From SABY01 sp964593705 (lineage in GTDB: Bacteria > Bacteroidota > Bacteroidia > Bacteroidales > 4484-276): 64,000 nt of DNA. Within the stretch, counting starts at the first letter, position 1, and every line of letters begins with the position of its first letter. Positions 44,304-52,913 of the stretch are shown here, one piece after another. The notes under the pieces were generated by a model, which worked only from the letters and a program-made list of their open reading frames with translations, was not told where the DNA came from and did not search any database. The position numbers and the translations under genes were made by a program. The DNA lies in NCBI GenBank assembly GCA_964593705.1, contig CAZQIV010000020.1, positions 1-64,000 on the forward strand, given 5' to 3'.

Positions 44304-44337
44304 AAAAGCCCGTTTGGAATTTCCAGACGGGCTTTTT
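44304..44337 (+). terminator. Rho-independent terminator
   Basis: AAAAGCCCGT (44304-44313) pairs with ACGGGCTTTT (44327-44336). The inner TGGAA/TTCCA extends the stem and a T-run follows. It ends groES. Confidence 0.9.
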
Positions 44338-44521
44338 ATTTTAGCCACAATCAGAAGGGCGAATTCGTGAGCGGCTTATAATTTAATGACGGAATTCAAA
44401 AATTTCAACATCACCCAAAAACAGACACACACATTGTACAGATGCCCAATTTGTACAGGCATCCAATCCGGAATGCTTTCGGGATGGGTGTCTGTACCAC
44501 AAATACGTAAGCAAAACAATT

Positions 44522-44831
44522 GGTACTACTGAGAATTTATTGGAAAGGTATTGTTAAATACATCACATCTATTCTTTTTCTGTTGACATTATGGGATAGA
44601 TTTTTCACGACCAGTTGGCGGTTTGAAAAGATTTCTCCCTCCAAAACTTGCTACGCTACGTTTTTCCAGTCGAAATTACAAAGCCCTGTGATGGGGATGG
44701 GGTGAAAGAAAGCGGGCGCGAAGCCGCCCGCTTTCTTTCACCCCAACAAACCTGCCAAAGCTCTGTCACCTCGAAGGAGCTTGCAGCCTGCCCCGACCCT
44801 TCGGGGACTGAGAGGTCTGTTTAATAGTTAG
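44522..44831. repeat. 32-base motif variant and hairpin element C
   Basis: 44522-44550 is a degenerate copy of the GGTACTACTG motif. 44598-44831 has an AGATTTTTC left end. Its 20-bp perfect stem GGGGTGAAAG... (44699-44718 with 44725-44744, loop of six) replaces TGGATGAAAGTG by TGAAAGAAAGCG while keeping full pairing. The right arm is shared with elements A and B (CCAACAAACCTGCCAAAGC; GAGAGGTCTG). No gene in 44338-44880. Confidence 0.75.
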
Positions 44832-44880
44832 GTTTTCAGCGTCTTACACAAACCTGTCATTGATACCGTAGGGAGAAAAC

Positions 44881-44931
44881 TATTCACCTTGTCAAAATGT
44901 CAGAATTTTTATTTTGGCATTTTTTTTAGTG
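44881..44931 (+). repeat. Direct repeat flanking grx-groES, right copy
   Basis: Partner of 43231-43281 in the same orientation. The pair encloses grx-groES and element C. Confidence 0.8.
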
Positions 44932-45204
44932 GCCAAGTGATCTATTAATAATGTAGTTCACTTAATTCAGAATTCCTTTCTTAACGTAACTCCAGTCTCG
45001 TGAAAAATACATCTTAGTGAATCTTAGTGCCCCCGATAGCTGTCGGGGTGTCTAAGTAGTAACTTGTTAATAAATAACACTAAGGCACATAGAACACAAG
45101 GTAGCACTAAGAATAAAAGAATAAAAAATGACTGAATGCTTTCGGGAGGGTGTCTCTACCACAAATACGTAGGCAAAACAAATCAATGATGTCGATTATT
45201 TCCA

Positions 45205-45395
45205 TAATAACGAATAACGAATAACGAATAACGAATAACCAATAACGAATAACTAATAACCCAATAACTAATAACGAATAACCCAATAACCAATAACGAA
45301 TAACCAATAACCAATAACCAATAACGAATAACCAATAACCAATAACGAATAACGAATAACCAATAACCAATAACGAATAACCAATAACCATTAAC
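45205..45395. repeat. Heptamer tandem repeat, about 26 units
   Basis: The heptamers GAATAAC, CAATAAC, CTAATAAC and close variants are repeated about 26 times. Frames through it encode only repetitive VIGYSLL/VIRYWLL-type hydrophobic peptides, which I reject as protein. It resembles the short tandem heptamers known from cyanobacterial genomes. The neighbouring 44932-45204 shows no gene. Confidence 0.9.
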
Positions 45396-45470
45396 AAATT
45401 GTCTCAAACATCCATTTTATACAAATCCTTACCTGCCAAAAACTTAATACTTCCGATGATTTAAACTCCC

Positions 45471-45478
45471 TACTTTTG
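45471..45478 (+). promoter_or_regulatory. Candidate -7 box of the YitT-family gene
   Basis: TACTTTTG matches TAnnTTTG and lies 34 bases before the ATG at 45513. The same TACTTTTGC word precedes the genes at 2414 and 43407. Confidence 0.5.
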
Positions 45479-45512
45479 CCGTCATATTTAACTGGTATAA
45501 GCTAAAAAACAA

Positions 45513-46436
45513 ATGGCATTTGTAACAAAAGAAAAGCTGTTTAGCAAAGAGTGGTTCAAAGTTTACCCACTCATTGTATTGGGCACATTTATTATGGCCG
45601 CAGGGTTCGTATTGTTTATTAACCCCTACAAAATAGTGCCGGGCGGTGTGTATGGTATCGCCATCGTAATTCACTACATGACCGAAGGCATGTTTTCGTT
45701 TTGGCCTACCGGGATTCCAATCGGCTTGTTAGGCTTGAGTATGGATATTCCACTTACGCTTTTGGGCATTAAAATTCTGGGGCCAAGGTTTGGAATAAAA
45801 ACAGTAGTCGGGTTTCTTATGACTGCCTTTTTTATGGATTTACTTGGCTATCTTATTGGCCAGAACGATCCCCTGCAACTGGGCGATCAATTGCTGCTGG
45901 CTTCAATTTTTGGGGGTGTAATGATTGGTTTTGGATTGGGACTGATCTTCAGATCCAGGGCAACTTCGGGTGGTTCGGACATTGTGGCAATGATCATTAA
46001 TAAATACACAGGCATGTCTCTTGGCCAGCTGATGATTATTGTAGATTCGGCCATTGTTCTGGTGGGGCTTGCTGCGTTTGGCGACTGGAAAATCCCATTG
46101 TATTCGTGGATTGTGATTTTTATTACCGGGAAGGTGATCGATATTACCCTGCGTGGTATTTCCTACGAAAAAACCATGTTTATCATCTCTGACAAATATG
46201 ATGAAATTCGTGAAAAAATAATTGTTGACATTAACCGTGGAGGGACTGTTCTTGATGCCCGGGGACTGTACAATCAAGCTGAGAAAAAAATGATTTACAC
46301 CAACGTAAGCCGCCGCGAATACCAAATGCTAAAAGACTATATCCGGAAAATTGACCCCAATGCTTTTGTAACCGTGCTGGATGCCAACGAGATTTTTGGT
46401 AATGGGTTTAAATCGCTCTCGACTGAGACAATATAA
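45513..46436 (+). CDS. YitT-family membrane protein with DUF2179 domain
   Basis: A 307-residue protein. Five to six membrane helices occupy residues about 20-210 (YPLIVLGTFIMAAGFVLFIN; IVPGGVYGIAIVIHYM; LLLASIFGGVMIGFGLGLIF; GGSDIVAMIINKYTGMSLGQ). The cytoplasmic C-terminal DUF2179 domain (about 215-305) has MFIISDKYDEIREKIIVDI and GTVLDARGLYNQAEKKMIYT. The family is widespread and its transport role is unclear. It is monocistronic with its own promoter. Confidence 0.92.
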   Translation: MAFVTKEKLFSKEWFKVYPLIVLGTFIMAAGFVLFINPYKIVPGGVYGIAIVIHYMTEGMFSFWPTGIPIGLLGLSMDIPLTLLGIKILGPRFGIKTVVGFLMTAFFMDLLGYLIGQNDPLQLGDQLLLASIFGGVMIGFGLGLIFRSRATSGGSDIVAMIINKYTGMSLGQLMIIVDSAIVLVGLAAFGDWKIPLYSWIVIFITGKVIDITLRGISYEKTMFIISDKYDEIREKIIVDINRGGTVLDARGLYNQAEKKMIYTNVSRREYQMLKDYIRKIDPNAFVTVLDANEIFGNGFKSLSTETI

Positions 46437-46465
46437 ACAGCAGGGTTTTATACGAGTCGGTGCTT

Positions 46466-46615
46466 TTAAAGCAGTGTAAACCCAAGTCGTTTTCCTAACC
46501 CTTCTTCAAATATCTTAAATAAAGTGGAAACCTGTATGTCAATCTTTCCATTTTCAAGCCTGGAAATATAACTTTTTTTCGTTCCGGTTCTATCAGCCAG
46601 ATCCTCCTGTGTCAT
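46466..46615 (-). pseudogene. Truncated XRE-family HTH gene
   Basis: The minus strand encodes MTQEDLADRTGTKKSYISRL-ENGKIDIQVSTLFKIFEEGLG-KRLGFTLL and stop. This is the helix-turn-helix half of an XRE/HigA-type antitoxin (TQEDLA, SYISRLENGK). Homologous sequence continues only four codons upstream (KEAQ) before a TGA, where the 32-base repeat follows, so the 5' part has been lost. A separate 49-residue product from the internal ATG is possible but would lack helix 1. No toxin gene is adjacent. Confidence 0.65.
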
Positions 46616-46653
46616 TTGAGCTTCTTTTCACCAACAACTATTAAATCATTACT

Positions 46654-46685
46654 ATTTTACTTTCCACTAAATTCGCAGTAGTACC
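46654..46685 (-). repeat. 32-base dispersed motif, inverted copy
   Basis: Identical over 32 bases to 19561-19592 on the opposite strand. It abuts the truncated XRE gene and could be the breakpoint of an inserted or excised element. Confidence 0.75.
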
Positions 46686-46696
46686 ACATTATTTTT

Positions 46697-46704
46697 TATT
46701 TTTG
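46697..46704 (+). promoter_or_regulatory. Candidate -7 box of the PQQ-propeller gene
   Basis: TATTTTTG matches TAnnTTTG, 39 bases before the ATG at 46744. The box lies in AT-rich sequence, so chance is possible. Confidence 0.35.
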
Positions 46705-46743
46705 TAGGTCATCATCGTTCTCTCACCTTAAAAAATAGGAAAA

Positions 46744-49700
46744 ATGAAAAATGTATTTGTCTTATTTTTGATCTTAGCCAACACATCGGCAATATTTCCC
46801 CAAAGCCAAACACTGAATTCAGGAAAAGACCCGGGCGAAATTCTATGGTATCACACTGTTTCAGGCATCGCCGTTGAAGCTTCAAACCCGGTAATTACTC
46901 CCGATGGAAACATTATTTGGGTTAAATACAAATCGGCAGGTGTGCCCGTATCCGAGATTTTTTGTTTTACTCCTGCCGGAGACACTCTCTGGTGGCAATC
47001 TTTTCCTGATCGTTTTAAATCAGACCCTATGATAATTCCACAAACGGGCTGGATTATCATTGCCAATTCTACCAACAACAACCGGCTGTTATGCCTCAAC
47101 CCGGATGGCAGCGAGAGATGGAGCACTAACATGGCTACGCCATTAAGCCAATCGCCGGTAATAGATACTTTGTTTAATATTTATCTTGCCGCCCAAGCAA
47201 AGCTGATTTCTTATGATTCGGCAGGTGTGTATAGGTGGACATACAACTCGCCGGCCGGTGAAATTATCACTCCCTTGTCGGTAAGCACAACAGGCGTTAT
47301 ATATTTTGGAACCGAGTTCGATAAATTAATAGCTGTTCAAAGCTCCGGAAACCAAATATTTTTAAACAACTTGTTTGGTTACGTTAGAGGTACACCTACT
47401 ATTGATCTTGATGGAACCATTTTCATATCATCCAGCAATATCAACACCAATCAATCAAAAATCGAGGTATTTAATCCTGACGGCAGTTTCGTGTGGGAAA
47501 TGACCTTTAACGAGCCCAATCCTTCATCCGTAATTATCGGCGACAGCAATTTTATTTATGTACGAACCATGAATTTTTGGGGAGGCGGCTTTGGTAAGTT
47601 GTATAAAATCAACAAAATCGATCAAGCTGTCGAATGGTATTATTCGTATGGTCCAAATGTGGGCGGAGCGTGGGACCCGACACTGACAGCAGATGGCACA
47701 ATTTATATTACCCTGGCCAATGGCTTCTCAGGTAATGCCGGAAGGTTTTTGGCCATTGATAATCAGGGCAATTTAAAATGGGAACTCGATCTTTTGTCGG
47801 CTACCGGTATGGACATGTCGCCGATGTATCATATAACTCCGGGCAAAAACGGAAACATTTATACAATCGGAATAGCAGATTACGACACCACCTGCCTGAT
47901 TGCTATTGAAGCCCCTGATGCAATACTCGCTAACTCGGCGTGGCCCATGTATAAGCACGATGAGCATTACACCTCGCTGGCATCAAATATTTCGTTGCCT
48001 CAGCCTGATATCGTTACAGATAAGGTGCTGATAGATTTCGGGTATGTTGAGCCGGGAAATTCGTCAAACCAACTGTTGACAGTATTTAATACCGGGAATC
48101 TTCCCTTAAGCCTGGATTGGATTCTGGAAAGTACGGTTTTCGGTCTTGAAATTATCAGGGGAGTAAACAAGACCCGCCACACATCCGAAATCATTCAACC
48201 TGGCGACAGCCTGATGTTTGATATTAGCTTTTCGCCCGTGGATACGTGCATGTATTCCGACACCCTCTTTCTGATGTCGAACGACCCTGATCAGCCGGTG
48301 CATCAAGTTGCTTTAAAAGGCAAAAGCACCATCGAAGGTGAAGTTAAGTGGAATATTCATTTATCTAATCATTTAACAGGCCCGGCAGTGGACGACTACG
48401 GTAATGTGTATGTAGCCGGATCTTATAAAATCTGGCGTATCCGGCCAACAGGCCAAATCGATTGGGAATACGAGCCCGTGGGCAGGAATAGCCGGTCGGA
48501 TTATACGAATATTACCATTTCGCATAACAATCGTTTTTTGTACCTGCCCTGGGGAAAAACCATGCTGGCCCTCGACACTGCCGGCAACGAACTGTGGAAT
48601 TTCGATCCACCGGCAAACGATTGGTTATATCCCGCAGCCACAAACAAAGCGGGGCAATTGTTTTTTTCCGAATCCTTTATGAACGGTGGCGGACATCTCT
48701 ACTGCCTCAACGATCAGGGTGATGAGTTATGGAATAATGATATTGGCTACGACCTTGGGTATCCCCCTGCCATCGAAAAAAATGGGAATATTGTTTCAGG
48801 CGCTAATTTTGGAAGCCAGGGAAAAGTGTTCTGCCTTGATAAAACAAAGGGGCTTACGCAATGGGAACATCCTTTTATGCCAACCGGCCCGGCATCCATA
48901 GGGTACGGCAACCTGATATACATTGGTGGCCGCTGGGGAAACCTGGGGAACTATCTGCCAAAAGTAAGGGCATACAATGCTTCAGGCGCACTCCAGTGGG
49001 AATTTAATATTGCCAATGAAATTTCAGAGGTTTCTTCTTCAATTATTAGCCACCCCAACGGAACACTCATTTTTGCCACCATGGATTTTTATTACAGTAA
49101 CGGGACTATTTGTGCCCTGGATGGTGAAGGGAATTTTTTGTGGGAAAATTTATACGATAACACGATATCTGCTACGCCGGCCATCGCCGCCAACGGCTTG
49201 ATTTATTTTGGCTGTATGGATGGAAATTTTTATGCCCTTTACCCCGATGGTTCTGAAAAATGGGAACTAAACACCGGATCAGAAATTATAACTTCGCCGG
49301 TCATCCATAGTAACGGCATTATTTATTTCACCACCGAAGATGGGTCTTTATTTGCTGTATATGGCGAAAATGGCGGGCTTGCCCATTCACCGTGGCCAAT
49401 GATACAGCGCGACCCCAAGCACACCTCCTCGGCCGATTCGCTGCCGGTATTTATCAACGAACCGCTTTATCCTTCTCCTGTTTTTAATAAATTGACGGCA
49501 CTGCCCAATCCCTTCATGCGAAATACCACCATTCGGTGGGAATTGGATTATCCTGCAGAAGTACTTATCAGGATTGCTGATTTGGCAGGCAAAGAAATCA
49601 TTTCAAAAAAAGTGTTTTGTAAAGCGGGAATAAACCGGTACACCTGGAATGGTTTTGCCGCAGAAGGCAAAGAAGCTAAACCGGGAGTATATGTTTGCAG

Positions 49701-49761
49701 GTTGCAAACCAATAAAAAAACAGCATGGATAAAGTTGATAAAAAACAGCCGGCATCCTTAA
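46744..49761 (+). CDS. Secreted double PQQ-like beta-propeller protein, T9SS cargo
   Basis: A 1005-residue extracellular protein. Signal peptide at 1-20. First PQQ-like beta-propeller at about 30-410 with repeated LxxDGxxxW blades (LNPDGSERWSTN; FNPDGSFVWEM; IDNQGNLKWEL). An ASH-like Ig domain lies at about 415-530 (VLIDFGYVEPGNSSNQLLTV) and a second propeller at about 530-890 (LNDQGDELWNN; LYPDGSEKWELN). A C-terminal FlgD-like/T9SS type A sorting domain starts with LPNPFMRNTTIRWEL and ends VCRLQTNKKTAWIKL. The duplication of the propeller is visible. The function (binding or structural) is unknown. Confidence 0.85.
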   Translation: MKNVFVLFLILANTSAIFPQSQTLNSGKDPGEILWYHTVSGIAVEASNPVITPDGNIIWVKYKSAGVPVSEIFCFTPAGDTLWWQSFPDRFKSDPMIIPQTGWIIIANSTNNNRLLCLNPDGSERWSTNMATPLSQSPVIDTLFNIYLAAQAKLISYDSAGVYRWTYNSPAGEIITPLSVSTTGVIYFGTEFDKLIAVQSSGNQIFLNNLFGYVRGTPTIDLDGTIFISSSNINTNQSKIEVFNPDGSFVWEMTFNEPNPSSVIIGDSNFIYVRTMNFWGGGFGKLYKINKIDQAVEWYYSYGPNVGGAWDPTLTADGTIYITLANGFSGNAGRFLAIDNQGNLKWELDLLSATGMDMSPMYHITPGKNGNIYTIGIADYDTTCLIAIEAPDAILANSAWPMYKHDEHYTSLASNISLPQPDIVTDKVLIDFGYVEPGNSSNQLLTVFNTGNLPLSLDWILESTVFGLEIIRGVNKTRHTSEIIQPGDSLMFDISFSPVDTCMYSDTLFLMSNDPDQPVHQVALKGKSTIEGEVKWNIHLSNHLTGPAVDDYGNVYVAGSYKIWRIRPTGQIDWEYEPVGRNSRSDYTNITISHNNRFLYLPWGKTMLALDTAGNELWNFDPPANDWLYPAATNKAGQLFFSESFMNGGGHLYCLNDQGDELWNNDIGYDLGYPPAIEKNGNIVSGANFGSQGKVFCLDKTKGLTQWEHPFMPTGPASIGYGNLIYIGGRWGNLGNYLPKVRAYNASGALQWEFNIANEISEVSSSIISHPNGTLIFATMDFYYSNGTICALDGEGNFLWENLYDNTISATPAIAANGLIYFGCMDGNFYALYPDGSEKWELNTGSEIITSPVIHSNGIIYFTTEDGSLFAVYGENGGLAHSPWPMIQRDPKHTSSADSLPVFINEPLYPSPVFNKLTALPNPFMRNTTIRWELDYPAEVLIRIADLAGKEIISKKVFCKAGINRYTWNGFAAEGKEAKPGVYVCRLQTNKKTAWIKLIKNSRHP

Positions 49762-49901
49762 AATAAAAAATCAGGTCAGGTCAAAACAGATGGCCGGACT
49801 TAGGTGCTGATGAAGGGGAGTTATAACCTGAATACAAAAGAATTTATAACAATACGGTCAGTGCTGAAAATTATACCACTAATGCATCGGTTTTCCTCTC
49901 A

Positions 49902-49956
49902 GTACCTTATCTCTAATATTTTGCCATTTTTTGGCAGAATATTAGAGATAAGGTAC
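49902..49956. repeat. 25-bp near-perfect hairpin with T5 loop
   Basis: GTACCTTATCTCTAATATT at 49902-49920 begins a 25-base arm pairing with 49932-49956, with one G-T pair and a loop of five T's. There is no run of T's outside, so it is not a standard terminator. 49762-50198 contains no gene. Confidence 0.8.
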
Positions 49957-50198
49957 CCAAGCAAAATTTAAAATGCATTGTCGTTATTATGAAATGAAGA
50001 GTAATAATAAAGCTCTTAATTGCAAAATATGCATTTATAAATTTTGCCGACTAACTTGGACAAACCAAAACAGGAATACACCATAAATTTTACATGATCA
50101 CCTTGTTTGGTTTTGGTTTGTCAAGGTTAGGTTATTAGAGTTTACCATTTCATCTGTGATTTTAATTTTCTTCACTATTTTAGCCGAAAACTAATCGT

Positions 50199-52175
50199 GT
50201 GGTAAAAGCATCATTTCAAATAGTAATTGTAATTCTCTTGTTTTTGCATGGTGCAGGTTTCGCTCAGCAAGCTAACATACCAAGCTACGGAAAGCTCAGC
50301 AATAAAAACTTAAAGCTTTCGCATCCGGAAATTGTAATGCGCGACATCGGCATAACCTTTTCCTTTGAAGTTACCGATCCGGGCATTAAATCGTTGGTAA
50401 ATGGTGAGATACAGGCAATTGTAAATGGTGAAGTCAAGAGCTTAAATTTCGTTAACGGTGAAGCTGAATTTACGGTAGTTTTTGAAGGCGGGCAGCAGCT
50501 TTCCGTTTTTGTTGAAGATTTCAGTTTTAAAGATGATTTTACACCCATCCCGCTTTGGCTGTCGATTTTGCCGCCACTCATTGCAATATTGATGGCACTA
50601 ATCATTAAAGAGGTTTACTCAGCACTTTTTACAGGAATACTGATAGGAACTTTTATTATTTTCTTTTATCAGGGGCAACATTTTTTTGAGGCTCTTTTCA
50701 ATGGCATTTTTGCCGTTGTTGATACCTACGTGCTTAACGCCATGATGGATCAGAGCCATTTGTCCATTATTATTTTTTCGATGATGATTGGCGGGATGGT
50801 AGGGGTAATTACCAAAAACGGGGGCATGAAGGGCGTGGTAAACTTTTTGTCGCGCTTTGCAAACAATGCCCGTTCGGGTCAGCTTATAACATGGCTACTT
50901 GGTATTTTGATTTTTTTTGACGATTATGCCAATACCCTCGTTGTGGGAAATACGATGCGACCTGTAACCGATCGCTTAAAAATATCGAGGGAAAAACTGG
51001 CCTACATTGTTGATTCCACCGCAGCACCCATTGCCTCCATTGCTTTTGTTACCACGTGGATAGGGGCTGAGTTAAGCTACATTCATGATGGCATAAAAAC
51101 GCTGGGGCTTCCCGAAACGCCCTACGATGTTTTCCTGAATTCTTTACAATATGCTTTTTATCCCATCCTTGCAATCTTTTTCATGTTTTTTTTGATATGG
51201 AAACGCCGCGATTTCGGGCCGATGTTTAGCGTGGAGAGCATGGTACGGAAAGGTAAAACATCAGACGAAAGCGAAACTTTACTCACCAAAGGTATTGGAG
51301 CTGAGGCTGAACCTGAACCCGGCGTCAGCGCCAGGTGGTTTAATGCTTTTATACCTGTAATGGTTGTTGTGTTGGGCACCATTGCCGGTTTAATATTAAC
51401 CGGAATTAAGGCCGTTGGCTGGAATGATGAAATGGGTTTTGGAGGAAATATTTCCTCGGTTATTGGTAATGCCGACTCGTTCAGCGCCTTACTTTGGGCC
51501 TCGCTTGCCGGGGTTGTGGTGGCAATTTTACTTTCTGTTTCACAAAGAATTCTTACGTTGGCAAAAAGTATTGATGCGCTTGTTCACGGATTTAAAACCA
51601 TGCTTACCGCTGTACTGATTCTCGTACTCGCCTGGTCCATTGCCATGATTACAGAGCATCTGCACACTGCCGAATTTATTTCCACAACCCTGATACAACT
51701 AAAACTTTCACCCTTCTTTGTGCCCGCACTAACTTTCCTGCTTGCCGCCCTGGTTTCGTTTTCAACCGGGTCGTCGTGGGGAACAATGGCCATTCTTTAT
51801 CCATTAATGTTACCGGCTTCCTGGTTAATTTGTCAGGATGCAGGATTAAATTACGATGCCTCGATATCCATATTTCACAATGTGGTTTCGGCGGTGCTTG
51901 CAGGGTCGGTTTTGGGCGATCATTGTTCCCCGATTTCCGATACCACCATTCTAAGTTCTTTGGCAAGCTCCTGCAACCACATCAGCCATGTGCGTACACA
52001 AATGCCCTATGCACTTACGGTAGGAGTAATCGGGATGTTTTTTGGAACTATTCCGGCGGCCTATGGTGTTTCATCCCTGATACTTTTTCCTTTAAATATT
52101 TTGATTTTATTTTTCATTGTCCGGTTTGTGGGAAAAAAACATCCAAAGGTTTATCTGGATGGAAGAATGGTGTAG
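50199..52175 (+). CDS. NhaC-family Na+/H+ antiporter
   Basis: A 658-residue inner-membrane protein starting at GTG. An N-terminal signal sequence and a periplasmic domain of about 90 residues (IPSYGKLSNKNLKLSHPEIV) precede an NhaC-type transporter of ten or more helices. Motifs are FFDDYANTLVVGNTMRPVTD, IASIAFVTTWIGAELSY, FSTGSSWGTMAILYPLMLP and GSVLGDHCSPISDTTILSS. The last two are characteristic of the NhaC/ArsB-superfamily core with the Asp residues. The extra exported N-terminal domain is notable. It probably exchanges Na+ for H+. Monocistronic. Confidence 0.9.
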   Translation: MVKASFQIVIVILLFLHGAGFAQQANIPSYGKLSNKNLKLSHPEIVMRDIGITFSFEVTDPGIKSLVNGEIQAIVNGEVKSLNFVNGEAEFTVVFEGGQQLSVFVEDFSFKDDFTPIPLWLSILPPLIAILMALIIKEVYSALFTGILIGTFIIFFYQGQHFFEALFNGIFAVVDTYVLNAMMDQSHLSIIIFSMMIGGMVGVITKNGGMKGVVNFLSRFANNARSGQLITWLLGILIFFDDYANTLVVGNTMRPVTDRLKISREKLAYIVDSTAAPIASIAFVTTWIGAELSYIHDGIKTLGLPETPYDVFLNSLQYAFYPILAIFFMFFLIWKRRDFGPMFSVESMVRKGKTSDESETLLTKGIGAEAEPEPGVSARWFNAFIPVMVVVLGTIAGLILTGIKAVGWNDEMGFGGNISSVIGNADSFSALLWASLAGVVVAILLSVSQRILTLAKSIDALVHGFKTMLTAVLILVLAWSIAMITEHLHTAEFISTTLIQLKLSPFFVPALTFLLAALVSFSTGSSWGTMAILYPLMLPASWLICQDAGLNYDASISIFHNVVSAVLAGSVLGDHCSPISDTTILSSLASSCNHISHVRTQMPYALTVGVIGMFFGTIPAAYGVSSLILFPLNILILFFIVRFVGKKHPKVYLDGRMV

Positions 52176-52319
52176 ATAATAAATTCTATTCCTTAACATT
52201 AATAATGAATGAAATACTCAAGATAATTATTATCATCCGCTGAAATGAATAATATGTTTTTCAATTTTATCCGTGCATCTCGCCAAAAGGCGGACAGGCA
52301 GTGGCCAATTTTTATGTAG

Positions 52320-52856
52320 ATGAAAAAGCAAACACTAAAATCAAGCAGTGAACAATATCATGATTTTTCAATATTCAACATTTCTACAACCCTAACGGAT
52401 TACATGCTTGCCTTTCATCTCAACAAATCGTTGGGAATAAAACTTGCCCGGCAGGTCGATCTTCCGGTTTATTTATCAGGAGACTCACCTTTGCTTTTTT
52501 CTTTGTTTTATTTTAAGGATGATGTCAGGTACGAGTATCACTTAATCCAGGATACGACCGGACAAGATCAGCTTATGAATAGTTTTTTATTCTTATTGAA
52601 AGGGCATTTCCAGGAAGCTGAGCCTGGAAGTATTTTAGAAACTATCAGCAAAATTGATAACATATTTAGCATCAATGCTGTAACTCCGGATGAAAATCAA
52701 AGCAAAAGAAGCAAAATGGCAAAAACCATACAATTCATCAATACCATTTTAACTGATCTTGAATTTCATATACTCGAAATTAATCGGCGGGAAGAGGAAA
52801 CAAGGGTTAAACTAAAACCAACGCAAACAAAAAGTAGCAGGAAATTATATGATTGA
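52320..52856 (+). CDS. IPExxxVDY-family protein
   Basis: A 178-residue cytoplasmic protein. It carries LTDYMLAFHLNKSLGIKLAR-QVDLPVYLSG followed by LLFSLFYFKDDVRYEYHLI, and the mixed helix-strand layout of the small IPExxxVDY family, usually found directly before pyruvate kinase in Bacteroidota. That gene follows here after 57 bases. The basic tail (TRVKLKPTQTKSSRKLYD) is unusual. Function unknown. Confidence 0.75.
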   Translation: MKKQTLKSSSEQYHDFSIFNISTTLTDYMLAFHLNKSLGIKLARQVDLPVYLSGDSPLLFSLFYFKDDVRYEYHLIQDTTGQDQLMNSFLFLLKGHFQEAEPGSILETISKIDNIFSINAVTPDENQSKRSKMAKTIQFINTILTDLEFHILEINRREEETRVKLKPTQTKSSRKLYD

Positions 52857-52913
52857 TATTCATAAAAAATAAAGATATTTGACATCAAATTAAAAACAGA
52901 AAAATCAAGGGAA

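Noticed and set aside
45107..45407. Hydrophobic reading frames of 74-96 codons (VIGYSLLVIGY)
   Set aside because: Pure translation of the heptamer tandem repeat. No independent evidence of a gene.
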